A DNA stretch of 64,000 nt, from contig NZ_BLAD01000062.1 in assembly GCF_009687845.1 (NCBI RefSeq), positions 1 through 64,000 of the forward strand, written 5' to 3'. Below the pieces are notes generated by a model. The model had not been told where the DNA came from and did no database searches. It saw only the letters and a list, made by a program, of their open reading frames with translations. Numbering within the stretch: the first letter of the stretch is position 1; every line of letters begins with the position of its first letter. This DNA comes from Acrocarpospora corrugata (lineage in GTDB: Bacteria; Actinomycetota; Actinomycetes; Streptosporangiales; Streptosporangiaceae). The position numbers and the translations under genes were made by a program. Below, in pieces: positions 35,368-46,955 of the stretch.

Positions 35368-35400
35368 CCTGTTCTCCGCCTACCCTTCATCGAAGTAACC

Positions 35401-35433
35401 GGCGCCCCACACCAGCTGATGGTGCGGGGCGCC
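35401..35433 (+). terminator. hairpin terminator after hpf
   Basis: GGCGCCCCACACCA (35401-35414) pairs with TGGTGCGGGGCGCC (35420-35433) with one mismatch and a 5-nt loop, 33 bp past the stop. It is GC-rich and has no T-tract. Confidence 0.75.
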
Positions 35434-35540
35434 CGGGGCTGTGCCGCACTATGTAGATCGGAACATGAAGATCCTCGCCAGGCCTGGACGCCGTGTCATG
35501 ATGGCGATCCAGCGACCTTGGCCCCCCACGAGGAGGAGCT

Positions 35541-36269
35541 GTGAGTGAGCGCAGCGAGCGAGACGAGGTGGCCCGCTCTGCTGGTCGTAACGAAGCTGGT
35601 CGTGCCGAGCCGATCCGGGTCCTGATCGTCGACGACCATTCGCTGATCCGGCGCAGCCTGGAGCTGGCGCTGGCGGCGGAGGAGGACATCGAGGTGGTGG
35701 GGGAGGCGAGCGACGGCCAGGAGGCCATCGAGCTCGCTGAACGCCTGCTCCCCGACGTGGTGCTGATGGACGTGCGCATGCCCCGCAGGGACGGCATCCA
35801 GGCGACCCGGGGCATCAAGGAGAGCATGCCGACCACGCGGATCATCATGCTCACCGCGAGCGACGAGGAAGAGGACCTGTTCGAGGCCTTCAAGGCCGGC
35901 GCCACCGGCTACCTGCTCAAGGACGTCCAGATCGACGAGGTCCCCGACGCCGTCCGCGGCGTGCACGGCGGCCAGTCCTTCATCAATCCCGCCATGGCGA
36001 CCAAACTGATCACCGAATTCGCCAGCATCAGCCGCAAGGAAGCCGAGCGGCCGCCCCAGCTCCCGGTCCCCCGCCTCACCGAGCGGGAGATGGAAGTCCT
36101 CCGCCTGGTCGCCAAGGGCATGAACAACCGCGAAATCGCGAAGGAACTCTTCATCTCAGAGAACACCGTCAAGAACCACGTCCGCAACATCCTGGAGAAG
36201 CTCCAGCTGCACTCCCGGATGGAAGCGGTCGTCTACGCGGTCAGGGAACGCCTCCTGGAGATCACCTGA
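35541..36269 (+). CDS. orphan NarL/FixJ-type response regulator
   Basis: A 242-residue protein. The receiver domain (residues 25-145) has acidic pocket DDH at 31-33, phospho-Asp 77 (VVLMDVRMP) and Lys in YLLKD. A LuxR-type HTH follows (~180-215, [36 protein letters not shown] in outline). No kinase is adjacent. The first ~23 residues ([15 protein letters not shown]...) are outside the domain and come from a GAGTGAGCGCAGCGAGCGA-type repetitive sequence. The start is GTG 35541 with AGGAGG. The orphan regulator between hpf and secA is conserved in actinomycetes. Its stop overlaps the convergent YcaQ-like gene. Confidence 0.92.
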   Translation: MSERSERDEVARSAGRNEAGRAEPIRVLIVDDHSLIRRSLELALAAEEDIEVVGEASDGQEAIELAERLLPDVVLMDVRMPRRDGIQATRGIKESMPTTRIIMLTASDEEEDLFEAFKAGATGYLLKDVQIDEVPDAVRGVHGGQSFINPAMATKLITEFASISRKEAERPPQLPVPRLTEREMEVLRLVAKGMNNREIAKELFISENTVKNHVRNILEKLQLHSRMEAVVYAVRERLLEIT

Positions 36270-37467
36270 CCCGGTCGATCCGGACGTCGGTGCAGTTGAC
36301 CCAGGTGGCGGCCTCGGCCAGGGCCGCATGCACGGCGTCCAGGGACTTGGTCCCGGGTTCGAGCGTGACCTGGCGGGCGATGAGGGTGTTCCCTTCGCGC
36401 GCCGGGTCGACCCGGGCGACGAGCCTGCCGCCGGAGAGGACCGGCATGGCGAAGTAGCCGTGCACGCGCTTGTCCTTCGGCACATACGCCTCCAGGCGGT
36501 GGGTCATGCCGAAGACGCGTTCGGTCCGGGCGCGGTCCCAGACGAGGGAGTCGAACGGGGAGAGCAAGGTCGTGCGGTGCCGGCCCCTGGGCTCCCCGCC
36601 GGCCAGCGCGGCCGGGTCGGCCCAGGCGTTCGGGGTGGTGCTGCGGGCGGCCGGGAGGCCGGTCATGGTGACGCCGGTGGTGCGGTCGGAGGCGCGCCGG
36701 GTCCTGGCCGGCGGCCAGCCGGCCACGTGCACGGGGACCAGGCCGGTGGCGCCGCTGTGCAGGGCCTCGTCCAGCAGCGCCGCGTGCTGCCCTTTGACGC
36801 GGGTGTAGTCGACCAGGTCGGCGCGGGTGGCGACGGCCAGGGACTCGCCGGCGATCCGGGTGAGCCGGGCGACGGCCTCGGCGTCGGTGAGCTCGGTCTC
36901 GCGCAGGTGCCCGGGGACGGTGCGTTCTGCCAGGTCGTAGACGCGGCGCCAGCCGACTCGCTTGACGCAGACGACCTCGCCGATGTCGAGCAGGAACTCG
37001 ATGGCGATCTTGGAGTCGGACCAGTCCCACCAGGGGCCGCCGTTCTTGGCGCCGCCGATGTCGGTGGTGGTCACCGGGCCGTCGGCGCGGACCCGGTCCA
37101 GGACCTTGTCGATGGTGGGGGGCACCTCGTGCCAGCGGAAGCGGCGGTCCCGGAAGGCCTGGCGGCGGAAGCCGTAGAGCGGCCAGTGTTCGAGGGGGAG
37201 GACGCAGGCGGCGTGGCACCAGTACTCGAAGGCGTCGCCGCTCCAGTAGGCCCGTTCGACCGTGGCGCGGCCGACGGCGCCCAGCCGGGCGTAGGCCACC
37301 AGTTCGTGCGAGCGGGCCAGCACCGAGATGGTGTCCAGCTGGACGGCGCCGAGGCGGCGCAGCATCGCGGGGGCGCCGCCGCGCCGGCCTTCCGCGCCCA
37401 GGAAGCCCTGGGCGCGCAGGATCAGCCGCCGGGCCTCGTCGGCTGTCAGATCACGCACCGAGTCCAT
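36262..37467 (-). CDS. winged-helix YcaQ/AlkX-like protein (HTH_42 superfamily DNA glycosylase candidate)
   Basis: A 401-residue member of the superfamily that includes bacterial interstrand-crosslink DNA glycosylases. It carries the Q-L-D motif ([17 protein letters not shown], near residues 40-56) that is catalytic in YcaQ/AlkX-type enzymes, several winged-helix segments and the family phrases [12 protein letters not shown] and YFAMPVL. Probably removes alkylated or cross-linked bases. ATG 37467 begins [15 protein letters not shown]; an in-frame longer form from 37500 is possible. It is convergent with the response regulator, overlapping by 8 bp. Confidence 0.8.
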   Translation of the reverse strand: MDSVRDLTADEARRLILRAQGFLGAEGRRGGAPAMLRRLGAVQLDTISVLARSHELVAYARLGAVGRATVERAYWSGDAFEYWCHAACVLPLEHWPLYGFRRQAFRDRRFRWHEVPPTIDKVLDRVRADGPVTTTDIGGAKNGGPWWDWSDSKIAIEFLLDIGEVVCVKRVGWRRVYDLAERTVPGHLRETELTDAEAVARLTRIAGESLAVATRADLVDYTRVKGQHAALLDEALHSGATGLVPVHVAGWPPARTRRASDRTTGVTMTGLPAARSTTPNAWADPAALAGGEPRGRHRTTLLSPFDSLVWDRARTERVFGMTHRLEAYVPKDKRVHGYFAMPVLSGGRLVARVDPAREGNTLIARQVTLEPGTKSLDAVHAALAEAATWVNCTDVRIDRVR

Positions 37468-37550
37468 CACAGACCCGATGCTAGGACCCGCGACCGACAA
37501 AACGACTACACCGGTTTCGGACCGGCCCGATTAGCCCTGATATTTCGGGA

Positions 37551-37850
37551 CTAATTCAATTCGTTGAGGGCCTTCTGCTCAAGTTTGTGCTCGTGCGGGG
37601 AGTGGTGCTCCTGCGCCGCCAGCGCCCGGGGCGCGTCCACGATCACGTCCGAGAAGATGTCGAAGACCAGCGCGAGCAGGCCGCCGACCGCGCAGATGCC
37701 CACGCCGACCCAGACGAACAGCCAGTTGGGGCTGCCGCCGAGCCCGGTCAGCGCCACCCCGCCGACGGTGAAGCCGATGAGGATGACGGAGACGGCGAGC
37801 CACGATTTGGCGCTGCCCCCGTGACTGCCCTGGTGCGCAGTTTCTGCCAT
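37551..37850 (-). CDS. small two-TM protein, HGxxPAAW-like
   Basis: A 99-residue protein with a His/Gly-containing N-terminus ([14 protein letters not shown]), two hydrophobic segments (about 17-37 and 42-65) and a short His-rich C-terminus. It resembles the small actinobacterial HGxxPAAW membrane protein family, of unknown function, although the motif is degenerate here. It is followed by the YcaQ-like gene on the same strand, 83 bp away. Divergent from secA. Confidence 0.6.
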   Translation of the reverse strand: MAETAHQGSHGGSAKSWLAVSVILIGFTVGGVALTGLGGSPNWLFVWVGVGICAVGGLLALVFDIFSDVIVDAPRALAAQEHHSPHEHKLEQKALNELN

Positions 37851-38053
37851 ATCCGCTACCTACCTGACCCGCCCCGCCGGAACACGGAGCCTCGTTCGTA
37901 CGTTTGTCAGGGTTGAGCCTATCGACATGCCCCGTCGGTATGCCCCTGGGTCCTCCGCTCCGCCCGCACCCGGCGTCAGACAGCTGTGTCGGGTGGCTGT
38001 GTCCGGTGGTGGAACGGCCTACGATGGCAGCGGGGAAGTATGTCTTGTCCTCA

Positions 38054-38075
38054 ACCCCGGTGGATGCGCCGGGGT
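38054..38075 (+). promoter_or_regulatory. hairpin in the secA leader
   Basis: ACCCCGG (38054-38060) pairs with CCGGGGT (38069-38075), 8-nt loop, ending 8 bp before the secA ribosome-binding GAGGAG. It could modulate access to the start. The rest of 37851-38100 holds the divergent promoters and no gene. An in-frame open extension of secA runs back to 37927 but has no SecA-like sequence. Confidence 0.4.
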
Positions 38076-38100
38076 AGACCTGCGAGGAGCTTTACTAACA

Positions 38101-40908
<2,808 letters not shown>

Positions 40909-40919
40909 CACGTGGTGCC

Positions 40920-40952
40920 GAAGCCCGCGCCGGTTCGCCCGGCGCGGGCTTC
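40920..40952. terminator. bidirectional terminator between secA and the Rv3235-family gene
   Basis: GAAGCCCGCGCCGG (40920-40933) and CCGGCGCGGGCTTC (40939-40952) form a perfect 14-bp stem, loop TTCGC. It lies 12 bp after the secA stop and 6 bp before the stop of the convergent gene. Confidence 0.85.
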
Positions 40953-40957
40953 GCCGT

Positions 40958-41425
40958 TCAGGCGGTTTCGAAGTCGGTGACCAGCCACTGCGTGCCGTAC
41001 CGCTCCAGGCGGACGGCGAGGGCGCGGCTGCGGGTGCCGCAGTGCACGAGCAGGCACATCTCCACCGCGCCCGGGTGGGGGGACTGCACGTGCGGGACGC
41101 CGACCATCGGCGGGCGCTGGGTGTCGATCATCTTGCCGGCCCGGATCAGTTCGGCGTAGGCGCGGTCGGCCATCCGGTCCTGGATGGTCTCGGGTGGTCT
41201 CCGACCGGCGAGGATCTCGGCGAGCGCCTGGCCGAGGCCGCGCAGGCGCCGTTCGTCGGGGATGCCGCCGGAGGCGCCGAGGATGAGTGGCCGCCGGTCC
41301 CGTGCCGGGTCGGGGGCAGCACGGTAGGCCAGCGCGAGCGAGCCGCTGGTCTGGGGCTCGTCGTCGTACGGCGGGTCGGCCGGGGGGACGGGCACGAGCC
41401 GGGGGAGGGGGAACGGCTTGGGCAT
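40958..41425 (-). CDS. Rv3235-family protein
   Basis: A 155-residue conserved actinobacterial protein of unknown function. It has a Pro-rich N-terminus (about 45 residues) and a compact C-terminal domain ending MCLLVHCGTRSRALAVRLERYGTQWLVTDFETA. It regularly neighbours secA in Actinobacteria, which supports the assignment. There is no signal peptide or membrane segment. ATG 41425 is preceded by a GGGGGG-rich site. A role related to translocation or cell division is only inferred from location. Confidence 0.8.
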   Translation of the reverse strand: MPKPFPLPRLVPVPPADPPYDDEPQTSGSLALAYRAAPDPARDRRPLILGASGGIPDERRLRGLGQALAEILAGRRPPETIQDRMADRAYAELIRAGKMIDTQRPPMVGVPHVQSPHPGAVEMCLLVHCGTRSRALAVRLERYGTQWLVTDFETA

Positions 41426-41570
41426 CGAGTCTCCGAGGGGGGCCGGACATTCGGTCCCCTACAAGAGATTCCGGCCCTCGCCCCCGGATACCTCCATGCC
41501 AACTTTCCCGGGATCTCCAGCCTTGTACGGCGATTCGCCCCGAAGATCCACCGTTCCGGCCCGTCCGCAA

Positions 41571-43364
41571 CTAGGCGAACAGCTCTTCCAGCGCCGGATT
41601 GTCGATGGTCGCGCCGAGCCGCCGGGCACTCCCCAGGGCCGCGCCGTCCCCGAGCCGCCAACGGTGCAGATGCGCGCGCACTACGAACTCCCGCATGTCG
41701 CAGTGGGCGGCCAGCTGCGCCAGCGTGTCCAGCAGCGGCACGGCCCGGTCCCGGTCCCCCTGCCGCACGGCGGTCGCGATCGCCGCGTCCAGCGCGTACG
41801 CGTGCACCCACTGGTAGCGGTCCGGCACCCGGACGCAGCGGAAGCCCGCCTCGTCCTGCCATTTCGTCGCCGTCCGGTAGTCGGCCCTGGTCGCGTTGAG
41901 CAGGCCGAGGCCGCGCGCGGCCATGCCCTCCCAGCACGGGTCGCCGAGCTGGCAGGCCAGCTCCCAGGCGTGTTCGAGCGCGTCGCCCGCCTCGTCCAGT
42001 TTCCCGGCGATGAGGTCGAGTTCGGCGAGCAGCGTCTGCGGCCAGGGCAGGAACGCCATCCAGCGCTGCTTGAGTATCAGGTCCAGCGAGCGCTGCAAGG
42101 CGGCGGCGGCCTGGTCGCGTTCGGCCCTGAGCAGGTGGGCGCGGGCCAGGATGGACAGCGACCAGGCCTGCTGGCGGTGGTCCTCGCAGCGCACGGCCCG
42201 CTCGACGGAGTCGTTGAGATAGCCGAACGCGGCCGGGTAGTCGCCGTGGTCGGAGGCGTTCATGCCGCGCAGTCCGAGCAGCGCGGCGAACTCGGCGTCG
42301 GTCTCGGCCGTGTCCTGGGCCTTGCTCAGCCACGCCCCGGCCGTGTCCCGCCGCCCGGCCTGCACCTCGACGAAGCCGAGCTCCCGGTAGGCCCGCGCCG
42401 CCGTGGCCCGGTCGCCGGTGCGGATGCTCAGCGTGATCGCCTCGTGCAGCGCGATCGACCCTTCCGCGTCCCGGCCCCGTACGGCGTGGACCAGCGCGCC
42501 CCCCAGCGCGGCCAGCGCCCGGCCCTGCAACCCGGCGTCGCCGCAACGGGCCGCCTCGGCGACGGCCCGGCGCAGGCACTGCAGGCCCGCGTCCACGGCC
42601 CCGGCCACGATGGCGGCCCGGCCGGCGTCGAGCTGGCTGGAGCCGGCCGCCCGCCCGCTCAGTGCCGGGGCCACCGGGTTGCCGGTGCTGACGGCGGCCG
42701 CCTCGCGGAGCGCGGCGGAGGCGTCCAGGCCGAGTTCCCGCCGCAGCAGGTCCTCGCAGACGGCGATCTGCCGGAGCGCGGCGGTCCGGTCGCCGGTCGC
42801 GGCCAGGCTCCGGACCAGCAGTTCGTGGTTGCCCTCTTCGAGCGGGTTGCGGGCGACGGCGCGCGCCGCGTACCCGACCGCCTCCTTGGCCTGTCCGGCG
42901 GCGAGGAGGGCGACCGCGACCTGTCGGCAGCGCGCCTCGATCCTGGCCGACACCCGATGCCGCTCCACCAGCAGCCAGGACTCGAACGCCGGGCTGGCCG
43001 ACAGGTTCATATCGGCCAGCAGGTCGCCGCCCGCGGCCAGCAGCGGGGCGGGGTCGGCGTCGTCGCGGACGACCTGGTGCACGTCGACGGTCACCCGGTC
43101 GCCGAACGCCAGGCGCACCGGGTCGCCGGTCAGGACGTCGGGGAGGTCGAGGGCCCTGCGCAGTTCGGCCAGCGCCCAGCGGAGCGCGCCCAGCGGGTCC
43201 TCGGCGTCGCCGAACAGCAGCTCGGCCAGATGGCGGCGGCCCTGCGGGCGTTCGGCCAGCAGCAGGTAGCTGAGCAGGGCCCAGGCTTTGCGGCCGCGCG
43301 GCGGCCGGATCGCCACTCCGTCGCGTTCGACGTACGGCGGACCGAGCAACTGGATCGTCAACAT
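41571..43364 (-). CDS. SARP/BTAD-domain regulator with TPR-like C-terminus
   Basis: A 597-residue transcription factor: OmpR-like winged helix at the N-terminus (LTIQLLGPPYVERDGVAIRPPRGRKAWALLSYLLL), a BTAD helical domain (~95-245), then ~350 residues of degenerate TPR helices. No P-loop is present, unlike the two larger regulators at 53 and 60 kb. ATG 43364 gives the standard SARP start and has GGGGGG upstream; the frame extends 13 codons further without conservation. No biosynthetic cluster is adjacent, so targets are unknown. Confidence 0.82.
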   Translation of the reverse strand: MLTIQLLGPPYVERDGVAIRPPRGRKAWALLSYLLLAERPQGRRHLAELLFGDAEDPLGALRWALAELRRALDLPDVLTGDPVRLAFGDRVTVDVHQVVRDDADPAPLLAAGGDLLADMNLSASPAFESWLLVERHRVSARIEARCRQVAVALLAAGQAKEAVGYAARAVARNPLEEGNHELLVRSLAATGDRTAALRQIAVCEDLLRRELGLDASAALREAAAVSTGNPVAPALSGRAAGSSQLDAGRAAIVAGAVDAGLQCLRRAVAEAARCGDAGLQGRALAALGGALVHAVRGRDAEGSIALHEAITLSIRTGDRATAARAYRELGFVEVQAGRRDTAGAWLSKAQDTAETDAEFAALLGLRGMNASDHGDYPAAFGYLNDSVERAVRCEDHRQQAWSLSILARAHLLRAERDQAAAALQRSLDLILKQRWMAFLPWPQTLLAELDLIAGKLDEAGDALEHAWELACQLGDPCWEGMAARGLGLLNATRADYRTATKWQDEAGFRCVRVPDRYQWVHAYALDAAIATAVRQGDRDRAVPLLDTLAQLAAHCDMREFVVRAHLHRWRLGDGAALGSARRLGATIDNPALEELFA

Positions 43365-43442
43365 GAAGCCCCCCGTGACAGGTCGGGAAATCGCTTTGCC
43401 CACTGTACGGGAGGAAGGTCGTAGGAGGTCGTACCTTTAGGG

Positions 43443-44771
43443 TTAGGTCGTTGATTGCGTAGTTTCGACGCTTTCGCCGGAATCCACGTCCGGTTCCGGC
43501 TCGCGGCCCGGGGTCATGATGTTCAGCCGCCTGATCAGGAAGCTGAAGACCAGGTAGTAGACCGCCGCGTAGATCACGCCGATCAGCATGACCAGCCAGA
43601 AGTTGTGCGTGTTCGCCTTCCCGATGTTCAGCAGCGCGTCCGAGGCCCCCGCCGAGAAGCCGAAGCCCAGCCGCCCGTCCAGAGCCGTCGTCAGCGCCAT
43701 CGAGAGGCCGGTCAGCAGCGCGTGCACCACGAACAGCACCGGGGCCACGAAGATGAAGGCGAACTCGATCGGCTCGGTGATGCCGGTGACGAACGAGACC
43801 AGCGCCGCGGAGATCATGATGCCGCCGACCGTGGTCCTGCGGTGCGCCGGGGCGGCCCGCCAGATCGCGATCGCGGCGGCCGGCAGGCCGAACATCATCA
43901 CCGGGAAGAAGCCGGTCATGAACGAGCCCGCGCCGTCCGCGCCCTGCAGGTAGCAGGTCAGGTCGCCGGTGAACTGGGCGCCGCCGACCACGCAGCCCGG
44001 CACCTGGAACCAGACGATCGAGTTGATGATGTGGTGCAGGCCGAGCGGGATGAGCAGGCGGTTGGCGGTGCCGTACACACCCGCGCCGACCACGTTGTTG
44101 TCGGCCAGCCAGGAGCCGAAGTTGTTCATCACCTCGCCGATCGGCGGCCAGATCAGCCCGAACACCACGCCCAGCAGCACCCCCGCCAGCGCGGTGACGA
44201 TCGGCACGAACCGCCGCCCGCCGAAGAACGCCAGCCAGGTCGGGAGCTTGATCCGGTAGTAGCGCTGCCAGAGCAGCGCCGCCACGATGCCGATCATGAT
44301 GCCGCCCAGCACCCCGGTCGGGTTCCCTGCCGCCCAGTTGACCACCTCGACCGGCTTGCCGTCCGCGCCCACCACCTGCTGCGCCACCCGCTGGTGGACC
44401 ACATCAGAGGCGGGCGCGTCGAAGAACAGGCCCTTGGAGACCCGGTCGAAGATGAGATACCCCACCAGTGCCGCCACCGCCGTCGACCCGTCCGCCTTCC
44501 GGGCGAAGCCGATCGCGACCCCGATCGCGAACAGCAGCGGCAGCGCGCCGAACAGCACGTCACCGGCGTTCGCGAAGACCTTGGCCACGTTCGCCATCCA
44601 CCCGAAACCGGCCACGTCGGCCAAGCCGCCCGGCTCGGCGCCGTTCGAGCCCAGCATGTCGGGCTGGCCGAAGCGCAGCAGCAGCGCGGCGGCGGGCAGG
44701 ACGGCGATCGGCAGCATCAGCGAGCGCCCCAGGCGCTGGAGCACGCCCATCACGGCGGAGCTGGAACTCAT
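43443..44771 (-). CDS. PTS EIIC, N-acetylglucosamine-type (NagE2-like)
   Basis: The membrane channel of a GlcNAc/glucose phosphotransferase. At 442 residues it has ~10 TM helices and the glucose-family signatures NGAEPGGLADVAGFGWMANVAKVF, GVAIGFARK, the substrate region TANRLLIPLGLHHIINSIVWF and the TEPIEFAFIF motif with the conserved Glu. It carries no fused EIIB; that subunit is encoded separately at 46710. The gene follows dasR on the minus strand, 25 bp away. GlcNAc specificity is inferred from sequence type and the DasR-like neighbour. Confidence 0.9.
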   Translation of the reverse strand: MSSSSAVMGVLQRLGRSLMLPIAVLPAAALLLRFGQPDMLGSNGAEPGGLADVAGFGWMANVAKVFANAGDVLFGALPLLFAIGVAIGFARKADGSTAVAALVGYLIFDRVSKGLFFDAPASDVVHQRVAQQVVGADGKPVEVVNWAAGNPTGVLGGIMIGIVAALLWQRYYRIKLPTWLAFFGGRRFVPIVTALAGVLLGVVFGLIWPPIGEVMNNFGSWLADNNVVGAGVYGTANRLLIPLGLHHIINSIVWFQVPGCVVGGAQFTGDLTCYLQGADGAGSFMTGFFPVMMFGLPAAAIAIWRAAPAHRRTTVGGIMISAALVSFVTGITEPIEFAFIFVAPVLFVVHALLTGLSMALTTALDGRLGFGFSAGASDALLNIGKANTHNFWLVMLIGVIYAAVYYLVFSFLIRRLNIMTPGREPEPDVDSGESVETTQSTT

Positions 44772-44796
44772 CGTGATCCTCCAAGGTGAGGGGAGG

Positions 44797-45531
44797 TTAG
44801 AGCCGCCGCGGCTCCAGGAGGGTGCGGAGCTGGTAGCGGTCCGCGCGGTAGGTGGAGACCCCGAGTTCGGCGCAGACCCCGCCGGTGTAGGAGCGGCGCT
44901 GCAGCAGCAGCACCGCGCCGCCGCGCGGCAGTTTGAGCAGGTCTGCGTCGCTCGGATCGGCGATCCCGCCGTCGATGGTCAGCTCACCGGCGTCCAGCAC
45001 CAGCCCGTACCGGGATTCCAGTAAGGCATACAGGGAGCGGCCGGACAGGTCGAAGGCGTCCAGGTCGGGGGCGAGCGCCACCGGGATGTGGGCGCGCTCG
45101 ATGCTCAGCGGCTCCCCGTCCGCCGTGCGCAGCCGCTCGATGAAGTGCACCGCGTCGCCGGGCTGGATGCCGAGCTCGCGGGCGAGGTGGGCACTGGCCC
45201 GGACCACCCGGCGATCGAGGTCGCGGGAGCCCGGCTCCAGGCCCCTGGCGCGCATGTCGTCGCTGAAGGAGGTCAGCTGGAGAGCCAGCTCTATCTTCGG
45301 CCGGGCCACGAACGTGCCCTTGCCGGGGACGCGGTGCAGCCGCCCCTCGGAGACCAGATGGTCCACCGCCTGCCGGACGGTCATCCTGGAGAGGCCGAAA
45401 CGCTGGCACAGCTCGCGTTCCGAAGGGATCGCCGCGCCGATCGAGAGCTCGTTGCTCTCGATCAGGTCCAGCAGGATCTCGCGCAGCTGGAAGTACTTGG
45501 GCACCGGGCTGTCCGGATCGATCTGGGCCAC
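44797..45531 (-). CDS. dasR: GntR-family regulator, DasR-type
   Basis: The global GlcNAc-responsive repressor of sporulating actinomycetes, relieved by glucosamine-6-phosphate. The 244-residue protein has an N-terminal GntR winged helix (PSERELCQRFGLSRMTVRQAVDHLVSEGRLHRVPGKGTFV region, ~38-80 in outline) and a C-terminal UTRA effector domain. The start is GTG 45531 with GGGGAGG. Its dre-like palindrome lies 37 bp upstream (45568-45589), implying autoregulation. It is co-oriented with EIIC and divergent from the rest of the PTS operon. Confidence 0.9.
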   Translation of the reverse strand: MAQIDPDSPVPKYFQLREILLDLIESNELSIGAAIPSERELCQRFGLSRMTVRQAVDHLVSEGRLHRVPGKGTFVARPKIELALQLTSFSDDMRARGLEPGSRDLDRRVVRASAHLARELGIQPGDAVHFIERLRTADGEPLSIERAHIPVALAPDLDAFDLSGRSLYALLESRYGLVLDAGELTIDGGIADPSDADLLKLPRGGAVLLLQRRSYTGGVCAELGVSTYRADRYQLRTLLEPRRL

Positions 45532-45567
45532 TGTTGCCTCCCCTCTCGTATTAGATAAGGTTCCTAC

Positions 45568-45589
45568 TGGTCTAGTCCGGACTAGACCA
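45568..45589. promoter_or_regulatory. 22-bp perfect dre-like palindrome (DasR operator)
   Basis: TGGTCTAGTCC and GGACTAGACCA are exact inverted repeats without spacer. The canonical dre core is TGGTCTAGACCA, and each half here shares TGGTCTAG or its complement with it. The site can be seen as one long palindrome or two overlapping dre elements. It lies between divergent dasR and the SIS-led PTS operon. A TATAAC (45621-45626) 15 bp upstream of ATG 45641 could be the operon's -10 element. Confidence 0.85.
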
Positions 45590-45640
45590 CAGGCCCGATT
45601 TCCCTGTCAACGTACGGACCTATAACAGGATGAGCACCAG

Positions 45641-46675
45641 ATGACGACGAAGATGCGTAGCGAGATCGCCGAACAGCCCGCCGCGCTCCGGGCCACACTG
45701 GACGCCCTGCTGCCCCAGGTCGAGGAGGTACGGCGACTGGGGGACCAGACACGTCAGCTGCTGTTCATCGCCCGGGGCACATCTGACAATGCCGCAGTCT
45801 ACGGCCGGTACCTGGTGGAGGCCCACGCCGGACGCCTGTCGGCGCTGGCCGCGCCGTCGATCGCGACCACCTACAAGCGGCGGCTGGACCTGGACGGCGT
45901 GCTCGCGGTGGCGGTGTCCCAGTCGGGGCGTACCGAGGAGATCGTGGAGACGCTGGACTGGGCCAGGGACTGCGGGGCGCGGACGGTGGCGATCACCAAC
46001 GGCGGCCCGGAGAGCCCGCTCGCGCTCGCCGCCGACCTGGCGCTGTGCACGGTCGCGGGGGAGGAGAAGGCGGTCCCGGCCACCAAGACCTACACCACGC
46101 AGCTGGCGGCGATGGCCGTGCTCGCGCTCGGGCTGGGGGCGGACGTGAACGCGGCCGACCTGGACCGGGTGCCGGACGCGGTGCAGAAGCTCATCGACGA
46201 CCCGGGCGACCTCGACGCGCTGGTGGAAGGGCTGGCCGACAAGCCGGGAGTGGTGGTCTCCGGGCGGGGGCTGGCGTTCTCCACCGCGCTCGAACTGGCG
46301 CTGAAGCTCAAGGAGGCGTGCTACCTGCACGCCATGGGGCTGTCCTACGCCGACCTGCTGCACGGGCCGATCGCCGTGGTGGACGAGGACACGCCCGCCA
46401 TCCTGGTCGCGGCCGGGGACGGGCCGACGCTGGCCGGGACGATCGCGCTGGCCGAGCGGGTGACCGGAGCGGGGGCTTCGGCGTTCGGGGTGGGGGGCGG
46501 GAACCGGTTGGCGGCCGTCTCGACCGCGTCGCTGCACGGGCCCGACCTGCCGGAGTGGGCCGCGCCGATGGGTCTCATCGTGCCAGGGCAGTTGCTCACC
46601 GAGGCGCTGGCGCGCAGGCTCGGGATCGACCCGGACGCGCCCCGTGGTCTGAACAAGGTCACCCAGACCGATTAG
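45641..46675 (+). CDS. SIS-domain aminosugar isomerase/deaminase (GlmS C-domain-like)
   Basis: A 344-residue protein with two SIS domains as in the isomerase half of GlmS (FIARGTSDNAAVYGRYL; AVAVSQSGRTEEIVETL; TYTTQLAAMAVLAL; LKLKEACYLHAMGLSYADLLHGPIAVV) but no glutaminase domain. Such proteins interconvert glucosamine-6-P and fructose-6-P or remove ammonia. Here it probably channels GlcNAc-derived GlcN6P to glycolysis. ATG 45641 is the first plus-strand gene after the dre site, so it is likely DasR-controlled. Confidence 0.87.
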   Translation: MTTKMRSEIAEQPAALRATLDALLPQVEEVRRLGDQTRQLLFIARGTSDNAAVYGRYLVEAHAGRLSALAAPSIATTYKRRLDLDGVLAVAVSQSGRTEEIVETLDWARDCGARTVAITNGGPESPLALAADLALCTVAGEEKAVPATKTYTTQLAAMAVLALGLGADVNAADLDRVPDAVQKLIDDPGDLDALVEGLADKPGVVVSGRGLAFSTALELALKLKEACYLHAMGLSYADLLHGPIAVVDEDTPAILVAAGDGPTLAGTIALAERVTGAGASAFGVGGGNRLAAVSTASLHGPDLPEWAAPMGLIVPGQLLTEALARRLGIDPDAPRGLNKVTQTD

Positions 46676-46709
46676 GGTGAATCACAGATCCATAACGAGG
46701 AGGCTGACC

Positions 46710-46946
46710 ATGGCGGCAGACGCTCAGGCGATCATCTCCGGCCTCGGTGGGGTGGACAACATCATCGAGATCGAGCCGTGCATCACCCGGTTGCGCACCG
46801 AGGTGCGGGACGCCGCCAAGGTGGATCAGGCCGCGCTGAAGGCCGCGGGCGCGCACGGGGTGATGGCCGCGGGCAACATCGTCCAGGTCGTGGTGGGCCC
46901 GGAGGCCGACACGATCGCCAGCGACATCGAGGACATCATCGGCTGA
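46710..46946 (+). CDS. PTS EIIB, glucose/GlcNAc family
   Basis: A 78-residue phosphocarrier with the active-site Cys 24 in IEPCITRLR, as in glucose-family EIIB. It carries phosphate from EIIA to the sugar. ATG 46710 is preceded by GAGGAGG. The frame also opens at 46677 with no conserved residues. Separate EIIB and EIIC genes are typical of actinomycete GlcNAc PTS. Confidence 0.93.
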   Translation: MAADAQAIISGLGGVDNIIEIEPCITRLRTEVRDAAKVDQAALKAAGAHGVMAAGNIVQVVVGPEADTIASDIEDIIG

Positions 46947-46955
46947 GGGGGATTG

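Noticed and set aside
37927-38100. 58-codon N-terminal extension of secA
   Set aside because: No similarity to SecA; GTG 38101 gives the conserved [15 protein letters not shown] start.
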